Source: Patescibacteria group bacterium
GTDB lineage: Bacteria > Patescibacteriota > Patescibacteriia > Patescibacteriales > BM507
Length of the DNA stretch: 34,016 nt
Assembly (NCBI GenBank): GCA_027858235.1
Contig: JAQIDC010000010.1
Span: 1 to 34,016 of the forward strand
Reading direction: 5' to 3'
The notes below the pieces were generated by a model, which worked only from the letters and a program-made list of their open reading frames with translations, had not been told where the DNA came from and made no database searches. The position numbers and the translations under genes were made by a program. Below, piece by piece: positions 1-6,066 of the stretch; the first letter of the stretch is position 1, and every line of letters starts with the position of its first letter.

Positions 1-18
1 TATTTTTTCAGCAAATAT

Positions 19-285
19 TTAATAAATAAAAATATAGGGTACCCCATAGAGTACTCTATAGGGTACTCTATTTATGAAATATAGCAATACATTAAATCTA
101 TGTATGCAGAGAACAAGACCTGACCCTAAGCTCCTTTCGAGGCTTGGAACTTCAGACTTAAGTGGTTGTTCTAACTGCTTGTTTCTTTGGTCAAATTTTT
201 TAATTAATCTTACGCCGATTTCCTTTGATTTCTGCACAGATCTCCCAGCTGCTTCTCGAAATTTATGATATGGAGTGTCACTCAT
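19..285 (-). CDS. Small hypothetical protein running into repeats (doubtful)
   Basis: An 88-codon frame starts at an ATG preceded by AAGGAA with reasonable spacing (revcomp of 283-297). The first ~45 residues look like a plausible basic helical protein (MSDTPYHKFREAAGRS, then KSKEIGVRLIKKFDQR). The last ~35 residues are translated from repeat DNA, first the 103-126 repeat and then the 12-bp array, so the native C-terminus is probably lost or this is a passenger of a repeat element. I recognise no family. The frame is continuous upstream with a helicase remnant but has its own ribosome-binding site. Confidence 0.35.
   Translation of the reverse strand: MSDTPYHKFREAAGRSVQKSKEIGVRLIKKFDQRNKQLEQPLKSEVPSLERSLGSGLVLCIHRFNVLLYFINRVPYRVLYGVPYIFIY
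34..72. repeat. Three tandem 12-bp near-palindromic units (copy 1)
   Basis: Three consecutive 12-bp units of the form ATAG(A/G)GTAC(C/T)C(T/C) can be read directly, each nearly self-complementary around GTAC. A second three-unit array lies at 10091-10128, about 10 kb away. The period is a multiple of three, so the reading frame that crosses it gives four-residue repeats (RVPY, RVLY, GVPY), which argues that the C-terminus of the overlapping small frame is not genuine protein. Function unknown; a dispersed repeat or protein-binding array is possible. Confidence 0.8.
103..126 (-). repeat. GGGTCAGGTCTTG-type dispersed repeat
   Basis: Read on the minus strand this is GGGTCAGGTCTTG followed by a short TGCATA tail. 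It matches 318-341 at 21 of 24 positions in the same orientation and is related to an inverted copy at 1385-1404 and to the GGGGTCAGGTACC repeats at 1531-1578. Repeats of this kind are often linked to REP-associated Y1 (IS200-like) transposases. That link is inference, since no such transposase is in the window. Confidence 0.65.
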
Positions 286-317
286 TTGGTGTTCCTTTCT
301 GTTGAAACCAATGGGGC

Positions 318-341
318 TATGCAAAAAACAAGACTTGACCC
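318..341 (-). repeat. GGGGTCAAGTCTTG-type dispersed repeat
   Basis: Direct-repeat partner of 103-126 (21 of 24 identical). The two copies bracket about 190 bp containing the start and body of the small frame at 19-285. The repeat sits exactly where the similarity to DEAD-box helicases ends, so it may mark an insertion junction. Confidence 0.65.
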
Positions 342-351
342 CAAACTCCGT

Positions 352-498
352 GTCTTTTCTTTCAAGGCTATGTGGGATTGATTTTAATTGAATAGGCGTG
401 GGAACTAAATACCCAAGCTCTGTTAAAATGCCAAGAATTTTTGGAGCAATGCCAAGGCCATTAAAACCTTGTGCTCCTTGTTGTATATTTTTATTCAT
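352..498 (-). pseudogene. DEAD-box RNA helicase remnant (N-terminal Q-motif region only)
   Basis: Residues read as FNGLGIAPKILGILTELGY then PTPIQLKSIPHSLERKD, the classical N-terminus of DEAD-box helicases: upstream aromatic, a conserved spacer and the Q motif PTPIQ. What should follow (Walker A AxTGxGKT, DEAD, SAT, HRxGR) is absent. After about 49 residues the frame enters a GGGGTCAAGT repeat and then an unrelated small frame. No SD lies before the ATG at 498. This is a truncated gene, most simply explained by repeat insertion or deletion. Confidence 0.7.
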
Positions 499-531
499 AA
501 TTTTAGTGACCCGAGTTCTTGAAATAGTCAC

Positions 532-774
532 TAATAGAAAGAATCAAATGACAGAATAAGTTCGAGTCCGTGCTCAATAGTTAGAGCAATATTTTCCGCT
601 TAATCACGGATATTGTATTTTAAGTGTAGCATTAATGTTATGTTTTGTCTTGCTCGCCACCCTGGTCGAAGTGGGAACTTTTTTACAAAATCCTATATAA
701 AAAAGAACCATTATTCAGACGGTCCTTTTGCGCCGGTGGAGGTGGACTATGTTAGAATCTGTTTATTGTAAAAG
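532..774. other. Non-coding interval, no gene seen
   Basis: I see no convincing reading frame here. The stretch contains a tRNA-like string (TTCGAGTCC at about 564, then a GCTC...GAGC arm) that cannot be folded into a complete tRNA, and an imperfect CCAC/GTGG inverted repeat near 658-675. It looks like decayed or repeat-derived DNA. Confidence 0.5.
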
Positions 775-812
775 AAAAAGCCCCAAGTAGTTTTACTACA
801 TGGGGCTTTATT
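775..812 (-). terminator. Hairpin terminator after the lipoprotein gene
   Basis: AAAGCCCCA-x-GTAG pairs across TTTT with CTAC-x-TGGGGCTTT, a strong GC-rich stem. On the minus strand it lies about 30 bases past the lipoprotein stop and is followed by a T-rich run (CTTTTTCTTTT). It could also work from the other side. Confidence 0.75.
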
Positions 813-840
813 AATTAATCTTATGAGCAATTAGATAATA

Positions 841-1269
841 CTATTTTTCATATCCATCATCAGCGCCACCGCCCAATTCTGAAGAATCACCACGAAAATC
901 TATGTCAGGAAGAATCGACTGCGGCTTGAACACCACGCGGTGGTGGTAGACACTAACATCCGCAAACGTTAACTGTTCAGCGAAATAAGTCACGTTGTCA
1001 GACAAACCAAGAAAATGTTTCTTGTATTCGTTCTTAGCGGTCTTGCAAGTAACCTCCAGCTGATTACCTTGATCCTCGATTGAACATCGCCCCTCTATTG
1101 AGAGCATATATTCTCCCGTGATACCATTGTAAAATACAATTCGTCGATCAATCTCGAACATATCAGCGGCCTCTGATAAATTCCGTGACGCTATCTGAGC
1201 GTCCTTCTGACATCCAGTAACCAAAGACATTACAAATAACACTAAAATAACTGTTAAAAAATTTTTCAT
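841..1269 (-). CDS. Small lipoprotein of unknown function
   Basis: A 142-residue exported protein. The ATG at 1269 is chosen over the GTG six bases upstream because AAAGGAGAG sits 7 bases before it. The N-terminus is a textbook lipoprotein signal: MKNF, a hydrophobic stretch, then a lipobox VTGC with Cys around residue 20, followed by QKDAQ. The mature part is soluble, with two further Cys (in GRCSIEDQ and VTCKTAKN) that could form a disulphide, and ends in an acidic, glycine-rich tail. I recognise no family. It stands alone between a terminator and repeat DNA, with inverted GGGGTCA-type repeats at 318-341 and 1385-1404 on either side, so it may have moved as a cassette. Its strong SD differs from the core genes. 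Confidence 0.75.
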   Translation of the reverse strand: MKNFLTVILVLFVMSLVTGCQKDAQIASRNLSEAADMFEIDRRIVFYNGITGEYMLSIEGRCSIEDQGNQLEVTCKTAKNEYKKHFLGLSDNVTYFAEQLTFADVSVYHHRVVFKPQSILPDIDFRGDSSELGGGADDGYEK

Positions 1270-1384
1270 AACCACTCTCCTTTTAGTCTGTTGTGTTTTT
1301 CAGAGATTGCCCAATGCTTTCTCTCGATAACAAAAATATAGATATGTTTCTTGAATTTTTTTTAATGAACAATAACGAGATAAT

Positions 1385-1404
1385 GGGGTCAAGTCTTGTA
1401 TTTT
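1385..1404 (+). repeat. GGGGTCAAGTCTTG repeat, inverted copy
   Basis: GGGGTCAAGTCTTG followed by TATTTTGA matches the 318-341 copy in opposite orientation. The two inverted copies enclose about 1.04 kb containing the lipoprotein gene. Confidence 0.6.
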
Positions 1405-1516
1405 GACATTTTTGTTATATTCCACCCCGCCACAGTCCACCGTCGACGAACCACAATATTGTTATATATTTATCTTTCTCCATTTTCCATCCTAAACTTC
1501 CATCTATACTTAAAGT

Positions 1517-1750
1517 CTATACTCCAAAGAGATAAAAGGTACCTGACCCCTTTATCTTCTCTGACCCCTTTATCTTCCTAGGAATGAAATCAGGACCCCA
1601 GCCAATTTCATGGTGCAACTCCTGCCAGGTTTCTGGTGAATTTAATGAAAAGTTTTTTGCATCTTCTTCTGTTAAGGTTGAACTTGTTCTTCTTTTAAGC
1701 ATATGCTCTAAATCCATCAATCTGTTCGTGATTCTCTTTTTTCTTTCCAT
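1517..1750 (-). CDS. Small basic protein, possibly autoregulated, C-terminus altered by a repeat
   Basis: A 77-residue frame. The ATG at 1750 is preferred because GGAGGT lies 7 bases before it; upstream in-frame starts have no SD. The N-terminus is strongly basic (MERKKRITNRL, then KRRTSS), followed by an acidic-amphipathic part (TEEDAKNFSLNSPETWQE) and a conserved-looking IGWGPDF. The last ~18 residues come from the tandem repeat at 1531-1578, so the native end is probably missing or replaced. No family recognised. A near-consensus promoter with a palindrome across the -10 lies upstream, as expected for a small self-repressing DNA-binding or antitoxin-like protein. That role is only inference from size, charge and promoter layout. 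Confidence 0.55.
   Translation of the reverse strand: MERKKRITNRLMDLEHMLKRRTSSTLTEEDAKNFSLNSPETWQELHHEIGWGPDFIPRKIKGSEKIKGSGTFYLFGV
1531..1578 (-). repeat. GATAAAGGGGTCAG(GTACC) repeat, tandem duplicated
   Basis: An 18-bp unit CTGACCCCTTTATCTTC(T/C) occurs twice in tandem (1543-1560 and 1561-1578), and the outer part GATAAAAGGTACC...CCTTTATC forms an imperfect palindrome. It belongs to the same broad class as the GGGGTCAAGT repeats to the left. The repeat is translated as the C-terminal residues KIKGSEKIKGSGTFYLF of the overlapping small gene. Confidence 0.7.
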
Positions 1751-1813
1751 TTTTTTACCTCCTCTTTCTGTTTTACTTCCAATTACTTTTCTGTGAATAT
1801 ACCACAACAAAAA

Positions 1814-1842
1814 ATCATAACACATGTTATGACCTTTGTCAA
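1814..1842 (-). promoter_or_regulatory. Strong promoter with overlapping palindromic operator
   Basis: On the minus strand: TTGACA (1842-1837), 17-base spacer, TATGAT (1819-1814). A perfect 7-bp inverted repeat CATAACA-CA-TGTTATG (1816-1831) covers the downstream half of the spacer and most of the -10, the usual position for a repressor site. It drives the small basic gene starting at 1750. Confidence 0.75.
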
Positions 1843-1984
1843 TGCTGCTCAGGATGTTGAACGATGTTCGAACTTATTATTATTGATGACTCTTAATAGG
1901 TAGCCAAAATACAATCTTAAAAATAACGTCAACAATAAAAATAATGCTCGGGACTTATTGGGAACTCAATATAGCAAAAAATAT

Positions 1985-2012
1985 AAAATAAAAGCCAGCT
2001 ATTTGCTGGCTT
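1985..2012 (-). terminator. Rho-independent terminator of the radical SAM-to-kinase operon
   Basis: Stem GCCAGC / GCTGGC with a 5-base loop (1994-2010), extended by AA/TT. On the minus strand it is followed by TTTTATTTTATATTTTTT. It lies directly after the kinase stop codon. Confidence 0.85.
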
Positions 2013-2014
2013 AA

Positions 2015-2554
2015 TTATAAATAGGTTAAAATTTCATTAACCACCTGATCTGCACTAAAATTTACGGTGTTTATTTTAACTAAATTATCAAATGAACAAT
2101 ATTTTTCTTGAACAAGGGCTAGTGTTTCTGAATCACGATCTTTTCTTGTAGTTTTTCTTTCGGAAATTCTTTTTTTGCGCTCTTCCTCATTAACTATCAG
2201 GAGAAAGGTAATATGAGGTTTTGATATTGGAAGGATCTTATCAAGAGGAATATTTTGAAGAAACCTTAACCCATATACAATATGGTAGATCCACGTTGAA
2301 TAAATATAGCGATCACATATAACATGGTCATTTTTCAAGAGCTTTCTTATTTCAAAAGACGAGATAATCGTTGCTGTAATAAAATATGCAAATCTTATTA
2401 ATGCGGGTGCATTTTCAAAGTATTTTCTAAAATTTGCTAAAAAACCGCTTGGTGTTTTAAAACAAATTCCTTTGAGTCTTTCAGCTAATTTTTTTGTAAC
2501 TGTCGTTTTCCCGCAACCATCAATTCCTTCTATAGCAATAAATAGATTACTCAA
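2015..2554 (-). CDS. Thymidylate kinase-like P-loop kinase
   Basis: A 179-residue P-loop NMP-kinase-fold protein of the dTMP kinase family, expected to phosphorylate dTMP (or a related nucleotide) with ATP in the cytoplasm. Walker A GIDGCGKTT is at residues 9-17 after an IAIEG strand, as in Tmk. The DR(Y/F) motif appears as CDRYIYSTW near residue 80, and a basic LID-like segment KKRISERKTTRK lies near residue 135. It is shorter than typical Tmk (about 205-215) and diverged, so it may be an orphan kinase with another nucleotide substrate. The start is TTG at 2554, overlapping the last 8 bases of the GreA-like gene, with GAGGTGA 6 bases upstream inside that gene: translational coupling is likely. 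Last gene of the operon. Confidence 0.8.
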   Translation of the reverse strand: MSNLFIAIEGIDGCGKTTVTKKLAERLKGICFKTPSGFLANFRKYFENAPALIRFAYFITATIISSFEIRKLLKNDHVICDRYIYSTWIYHIVYGLRFLQNIPLDKILPISKPHITFLLIVNEEERKKRISERKTTRKDRDSETLALVQEKYCSFDNLVKINTVNFSADQVVNEILTYL

Positions 2555-3035
2555 TTTTTATCACCTCACATTCTCTTTTCACCCCTGAAATATTAAGAGT
2601 GAATTCGTCCCCCTCTTCTCTGTTTAATAATTTTTTTCCCAAAGGAGAAGCGGGTGTAACAATTTTAAGACCATTAATTTTTTCTCCACCCAAGGTAGGA
2701 AACAAAAAATATTTTTCAATTATGCCATTTTTATCTCCTATTTCAATTATAGATCCAACTCGTCCCCTGCCGTTATCTTTGAATGCTTTAAAGTATAAGA
2801 TTGCTTCCTTTGAAATTTCAAGATTTTCAGTAGCCTTGTTGTACTTATTTTTCAGACCTTCTGCGAGATACTGGCCCTCTTCCTTGAAGGTGCTATACCT
2901 AGAATGCATTGCACCCTCTTCTTCATTAGCTCTATTCTGGGCGTCTTTGTATATTTGGCGACTTTCAGTTATATTGCTACTACACTTCGATAAAATAGCC
3001 TCAAAAATTTGGTTACGTAGTTTGTTAGCTTCCAT
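2547..3035 (-). CDS. GreA/GreB-like transcription factor
   Basis: 162 residues with the two-part layout of the Gre family: an N-terminal alpha-helical coiled-coil (about 1-85) and a C-terminal FKBP-like domain whose signature TPASPLGKKLLNREEGDEF (residues ~127-145) matches the Gre motif around SPLG..L. Gre factors enter the RNA polymerase secondary channel and stimulate cleavage of backtracked RNA. At the coil tip the usual acidic DLSENAEY is replaced by NEEEGAMHSRYSTFKEEG, closer to short Gre paralogues than to canonical GreA, so cleavage activity is uncertain. AAGGAT precedes the ATG. The 3' end overlaps the downstream kinase start by 8 bases. Confidence 0.75.
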   Translation of the reverse strand: MEANKLRNQIFEAILSKCSSNITESRQIYKDAQNRANEEEGAMHSRYSTFKEEGQYLAEGLKNKYNKATENLEISKEAILYFKAFKDNGRGRVGSIIEIGDKNGIIEKYFLFPTLGGEKINGLKIVTPASPLGKKLLNREEGDEFTLNISGVKRECEVIKIE

Positions 3036-3065
3036 TATATATCCTTTTCTTCTAGTGAATAGTTA

Positions 3066-3668
3066 TTAAAGGTTTTGGTTATTAAGAAAATTTTCTGGTA
3101 GTATGCCGTTTGCAGACTTCATAACTTCAAAGTAATGTCTGAAACTTTCCTTAACTTCTGGTAAAACTATTTTATTCTCCCAGTCAGTTCGAATTTTTCT
3201 TGAAGCATCTTCCAAGAGCGATTCAATACTTTTTTTCGGACTTTCGTAGAACCAGAGATGGTAGAATGGTCCCAATAAATGAGAAGCTCCATCAGCTGAT
3301 GATACTATTTTTACCTCTATCGAAGCGGCTAGAATTTTATCAGAATCTTTTGAGTCGATAATTTCAATTAAATTTATCACTTTTTGGGAAAAATCTTCAG
3401 GGAAATTAAGTTCTAAAAGTAGTTTTTCCCCACTTAGCTGTGTTTCTTGGTATTGATCGTTCATGTTGATTATTTTCCCATAATCATGCATCCACACCAA
3501 GGCCATCACTAAGTCAATATCAGCTTCCTTGTAAATATCACATAATTCCAAGGCTATCTTTTCAGCTATCTCTAAATGATATTTAACAAACCACTTGTGG
3601 TGTAAAAAATCCTTATTCCCTGCTAATTGTTTTATTTTATTTTTAAGGTTCAAAGTTAAATTTTCCAT
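3066..3668 (-). CDS. HD-domain phosphohydrolase
   Basis: A 200-residue metal-dependent phosphohydrolase of the HD superfamily. The expected H...HD...D set is visible: His31 (KYHLEIAEK), His61-Asp62 (WMHDYGK) and Asp126 (SSADGASHL). A typical helical body lies between, with no extra nucleotide-sensor domain. Family members hydrolyse nucleotides, cyclic nucleotides or other phosphoesters; the substrate cannot be read here. The gene starts 19 bases after the CYTH gene with a good AAGGAG SD, and the next gene follows after 30 bases. Pairing with a CYTH enzyme and a nucleotide kinase suggests nucleotide or polyphosphate chemistry (inference). Confidence 0.8.
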   Translation of the reverse strand: MENLTLNLKNKIKQLAGNKDFLHHKWFVKYHLEIAEKIALELCDIYKEADIDLVMALVWMHDYGKIINMNDQYQETQLSGEKLLLELNFPEDFSQKVINLIEIIDSKDSDKILAASIEVKIVSSADGASHLLGPFYHLWFYESPKKSIESLLEDASRKIRTDWENKIVLPEVKESFRHYFEVMKSANGILPENFLNNQNL

Positions 3669-3687
3669 TTTAATCTCCTTTAATATA

Positions 3688-4218
3688 TTAAAATTTTAAT
3701 TCCTTGATTTTTTTTAAATCTATCCCGATTGATGCGTAAAGCTTTTCTCCTACAATATCAGATGTATCTTTTCTTTCGTATCCAAGCAAAGCTAAGCCTT
3801 TATCAACATTTTCATTGGAATCTGATTCAATCTCTATGTATGGATTGAGTTTCGGCCAAGTATCTATGTCAAAAAAAGTTTTACCATATTTGTATTTTGC
3901 ACGTTTATTCTCCTGATAATTTTCTAGAACCAAACCAATTGAAGTTAAAAAATTTATCGTTTCTTCAAGGTTGTCTACTAAAACTGTATGTTCAATATCA
4001 TTTTCATCACCTCTTTGCTTATAGCTTAGTTCAATGATGTTATTTACCTCTCTTAATCTAACCCAGGCATTCTTCTCTCTTAGAGACTGACTTGGGTAGT
4101 CAAAGATGTATCTTTTTTGTAAAGCTTCAGAATGGATTTCTTCAGCTCCGCTTTTTTTGAGTTTATTTATGATTTCTTCCTTGTTGATGTTTAGGATTCT
4201 TGTTTCAAATTCTTTCAT
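3688..4218 (-). CDS. CYTH-domain protein (adenylate cyclase class IV / triphosphatase type)
   Basis: A 176-residue single-domain CYTH protein. The N-terminal signature ExExK appears as E3-F-E5-T-R7 (Arg in place of Lys). It is followed by charged beta-strand motifs facing the tunnel: WVRLREV, IELSYKQRG, then FFDIDTWPKLNPYIEIES with the acidic ExE on a late strand. CYTH enzymes bind triphosphate groups and divalent metal, acting as class IV adenylate cyclase, thiamine triphosphatase or inorganic triphosphatase; which applies is not readable. Unlike its operon neighbours it has no SD. A 78-bp gap with a small hairpin (4264-4284) separates it from the radical SAM gene, so expression may be set separately. 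Confidence 0.8.
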   Translation of the reverse strand: MKEFETRILNINKEEIINKLKKSGAEEIHSEALQKRYIFDYPSQSLREKNAWVRLREVNNIIELSYKQRGDENDIEHTVLVDNLEETINFLTSIGLVLENYQENKRAKYKYGKTFFDIDTWPKLNPYIEIESDSNENVDKGLALLGYERKDTSDIVGEKLYASIGIDLKKIKELKF

Positions 4219-4263
4219 ATGAAAAGATTAATTATAAATATTTAAAATAGTTACTTTTAGAAT

Positions 4264-4284
4264 GCCAGGATAATTAGTCCTGGC
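4264..4284. repeat. Small intergenic hairpin inside the operon
   Basis: GCCAGG and CCTGGC pair across a 9-base loop between the radical SAM and CYTH genes. On the minus strand it is not followed by a T-run, so an mRNA processing or stability element is likelier than a true terminator. Confidence 0.45.
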
Positions 4285-4296
4285 GATTAAATTAAA

Positions 4297-5694
4297 TTAT
4301 ATGCAAATAGGAACTTTGATGTCATTAATAACCTCGTTCGCGATAAATCGCTCTTTGTATTCAGGGTCAAGAAGTGGATTGACATTGCGATTACCTGTTC
4401 TAATGGCAAGTTGGTCAAATCCCCAAATCAATTGTTCTCTTGTTAGACTTTCTGGACAAGCAACTGGTTGTTTATGCGTAAAGCGATTCAAGTCGTTTAC
4501 AAACAACTCATTGCCACTTTCAAGCGGAAAGATTCCATCTTGTGGATGGGGTGTCCAAAAAGTTCCGTAAACAACAGTCTGAGGGTAAGTTCCAAGGCTT
4601 TCTAAAAATTGCAAAGTAATTTCTAAATCCTCAATCGTTTGGCCAGGAATCCCGATAATGAATATCGGATTGATTTTTAAACCATGCTCCAAAACATTAT
4701 TCAATACCTTGGCAATCATGGCGGAATTAACTTTACCTCCCTTGTCGATTTTTTTTAGTAGTTTATCACTTACGGTTTCAACACCAAAGTGAATATAATC
4801 CACTCCTGCAAAAATCATAGTTTCGAGAAGCTTGTTGTCTACAATCCCATCGATACGTGATTTTAACTTGATACCTAGACCAAGACCTTCTTCTCCAATT
4901 GCTTGGAAAAGATTCAGAGAATAGCTATCCTTAACGGTTAGGGTTTCGTCTTTGAGGTGGACTCGTTTGAATCCTCGTTCCTTTAAGAATCGCATTTCTT
5001 TAACAATGTTTTCAACTGGTCTTGTTCTATACTTTCTTTCCCAAAACTTACTAACGCTACAAAAACTACAAGCAAAGGGACATCCACGACTGCACATGAC
5101 ATGGGCATTGGTATATTTTCGGTAAACATCCAACGGAAGCTTTTCGTATGTCTGGACATTAATTTCCGGAAGCACACATAAGAGTTGCTGTTTTTTATTG
5201 TGAATAATTTCACCCTGGTCATTGATGAAGGAGACACCAGGAATATTTCCCAGATAAACGGAGTCTATTTTTCTGATTGAAAATGCATTTAATAAATTTA
5301 TAAATGAGATTTCACCTTCCCCTGAAACCAAATAATCGACTGATGAGTGCCCTAGGCAATAGTCTCTGTTTTGAGTTGGAAATATTCCCCCAAGTATTGT
5401 AATTTTCCCTAGCTGCTTTGCAATTTTGAATAGCCTGACAGTTTCTGGAAAATCACTAGATGAAGAACCAATAGCTATGACGTCAAAATTCCTGAAGTCA
5501 TCCTCTGGATTAATATTCGTTGTTCCTGTCTCTAGTGCTTGCAATCTGTAGTCTAGAATTTCAAAGTTGTGATTTGAATTTTCTTTCAAATATTGACCTA
5601 AATTCAAATATGATAGAGGAATACCAATTTCTTGCTTATCTCCTACGGGAAATTTTACAAGTGGCTTTACAAACAATATATTTAATGTTTTCAT
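4297..5694 (-). CDS. B12-binding-type radical SAM protein
   Basis: 465 residues. Residues ~1-150 resemble the cobalamin-binding domain of BchE-type radical SAM enzymes (a GSSSSDF loop, then ILGGIFPT and LVSGEGE), but the DxHxxG cobalamin ligand motif is not evident. The radical SAM core follows with CSRGCPFACSFC, the CxxxCxxC 4Fe-4S motif, at about residue 200, then YIHFGVET and IFIIGIPGQT in the barrel. Such enzymes cleave S-adenosylmethionine to make radicals for methylation, ring formation or other difficult steps; the substrate is unknown. It starts at an ATG with AAGGAG 6 bases upstream, behind a near-consensus promoter, and is the first gene of the operon ending at 2015. Confidence 0.85.
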   Translation of the reverse strand: MKTLNILFVKPLVKFPVGDKQEIGIPLSYLNLGQYLKENSNHNFEILDYRLQALETGTTNINPEDDFRNFDVIAIGSSSSDFPETVRLFKIAKQLGKITILGGIFPTQNRDYCLGHSSVDYLVSGEGEISFINLLNAFSIRKIDSVYLGNIPGVSFINDQGEIIHNKKQQLLCVLPEINVQTYEKLPLDVYRKYTNAHVMCSRGCPFACSFCSVSKFWERKYRTRPVENIVKEMRFLKERGFKRVHLKDETLTVKDSYSLNLFQAIGEEGLGLGIKLKSRIDGIVDNKLLETMIFAGVDYIHFGVETVSDKLLKKIDKGGKVNSAMIAKVLNNVLEHGLKINPIFIIGIPGQTIEDLEITLQFLESLGTYPQTVVYGTFWTPHPQDGIFPLESGNELFVNDLNRFTHKQPVACPESLTREQLIWGFDQLAIRTGNRNVNPLLDPEYKERFIANEVINDIKVPICI

Positions 5695-5765
5695 CCTTAT
5701 CTCCTTTGCTTTTCAGCACTGTTACTATTTGCTTTTTTATAATTCTTTAAAGAGCTGTTCAAAAT

Positions 5766-5794
5766 ACTATATAATTATTATCATCTTTTGTCAA
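5766..5794 (-). promoter_or_regulatory. Promoter of the radical SAM operon
   Basis: On the minus strand: TTGACA (5794-5789), 17-base spacer, TATAGT (5771-5766), about 65 bases before the radical SAM leader with its AAGGAG. One of the best sigma-70-type promoters in the window. Confidence 0.8.
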
Positions 5795-5798
5795 TGGT

Positions 5799-5828
5799 TT
5801 GCACTCGACCATGCATAGAAGGTATAAT
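5799..5828 (+). promoter_or_regulatory. Divergent plus-strand promoter towards the transposase
   Basis: TTGCAC (5799-5804), 18-base spacer, TATAAT (5823-5828). Its -35 lies 4 bases from the -35 of the divergent minus-strand promoter. The transcript would carry a leader of about 230 bases, including the large hairpin at 5955-6016, before the transposase. Confidence 0.6.
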
Positions 5829-5954
5829 ACATAATGTGATTTGGCAGAAGATAATTATTCGTAAATTTTTAAAGTATTTCAGAAATAAATATTTTTGCCT
5901 TTCAATGTTTTGGCATTATTTTGAGATTGAAAAAGATTTTAATATTTTAATAAA

Positions 5955-6016
5955 AAAAGAACATGAGTTAAAATAGTGGTGTTAACTAACTATTAAAACT
6001 AAATTCATGTCCTTTT
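5955..6016. repeat. Large imperfect hairpin upstream of the transposase
   Basis: A 15-base arm AAAAGAACATGAGTT (5955-5969) is complementary at 13 of 15 positions to 6002-6016, with further pairing inside (AAAATAGT against ACTATT). It may be the left end of the insertion element or a translational control hairpin. I found no matching copy right of the transposase. Confidence 0.5.
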
Positions 6017-6066
6017 GTTCAATTGTAATGTCTTACAAAGAAAATTGCAAAGTTGAGGGTGAGATT

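Noticed and set aside
555-640. tRNA-like sequence (TTCGAGTCC then GCTC...GAGC arm)
   Set aside because: The T-loop-like string lies before, not after, the D-arm-like hairpin, and no acceptor pairing or proper anticodon stem forms. It is at most a decayed remnant.
2599-3069. 156-codon plus-strand frame opposite the GreA-like gene
   Set aside because: It is the complement of a gene with clear Gre motifs, an SD and operon context; the opposite-strand product has no recognisable domain.
5788-5976. Plus-strand 62-codon frame between the divergent promoters and the transposase
   Set aside because: It overlaps the -35/-10 of the plus-strand promoter and the 5' arm of the large hairpin, has no SD, and has no recognisable motif.
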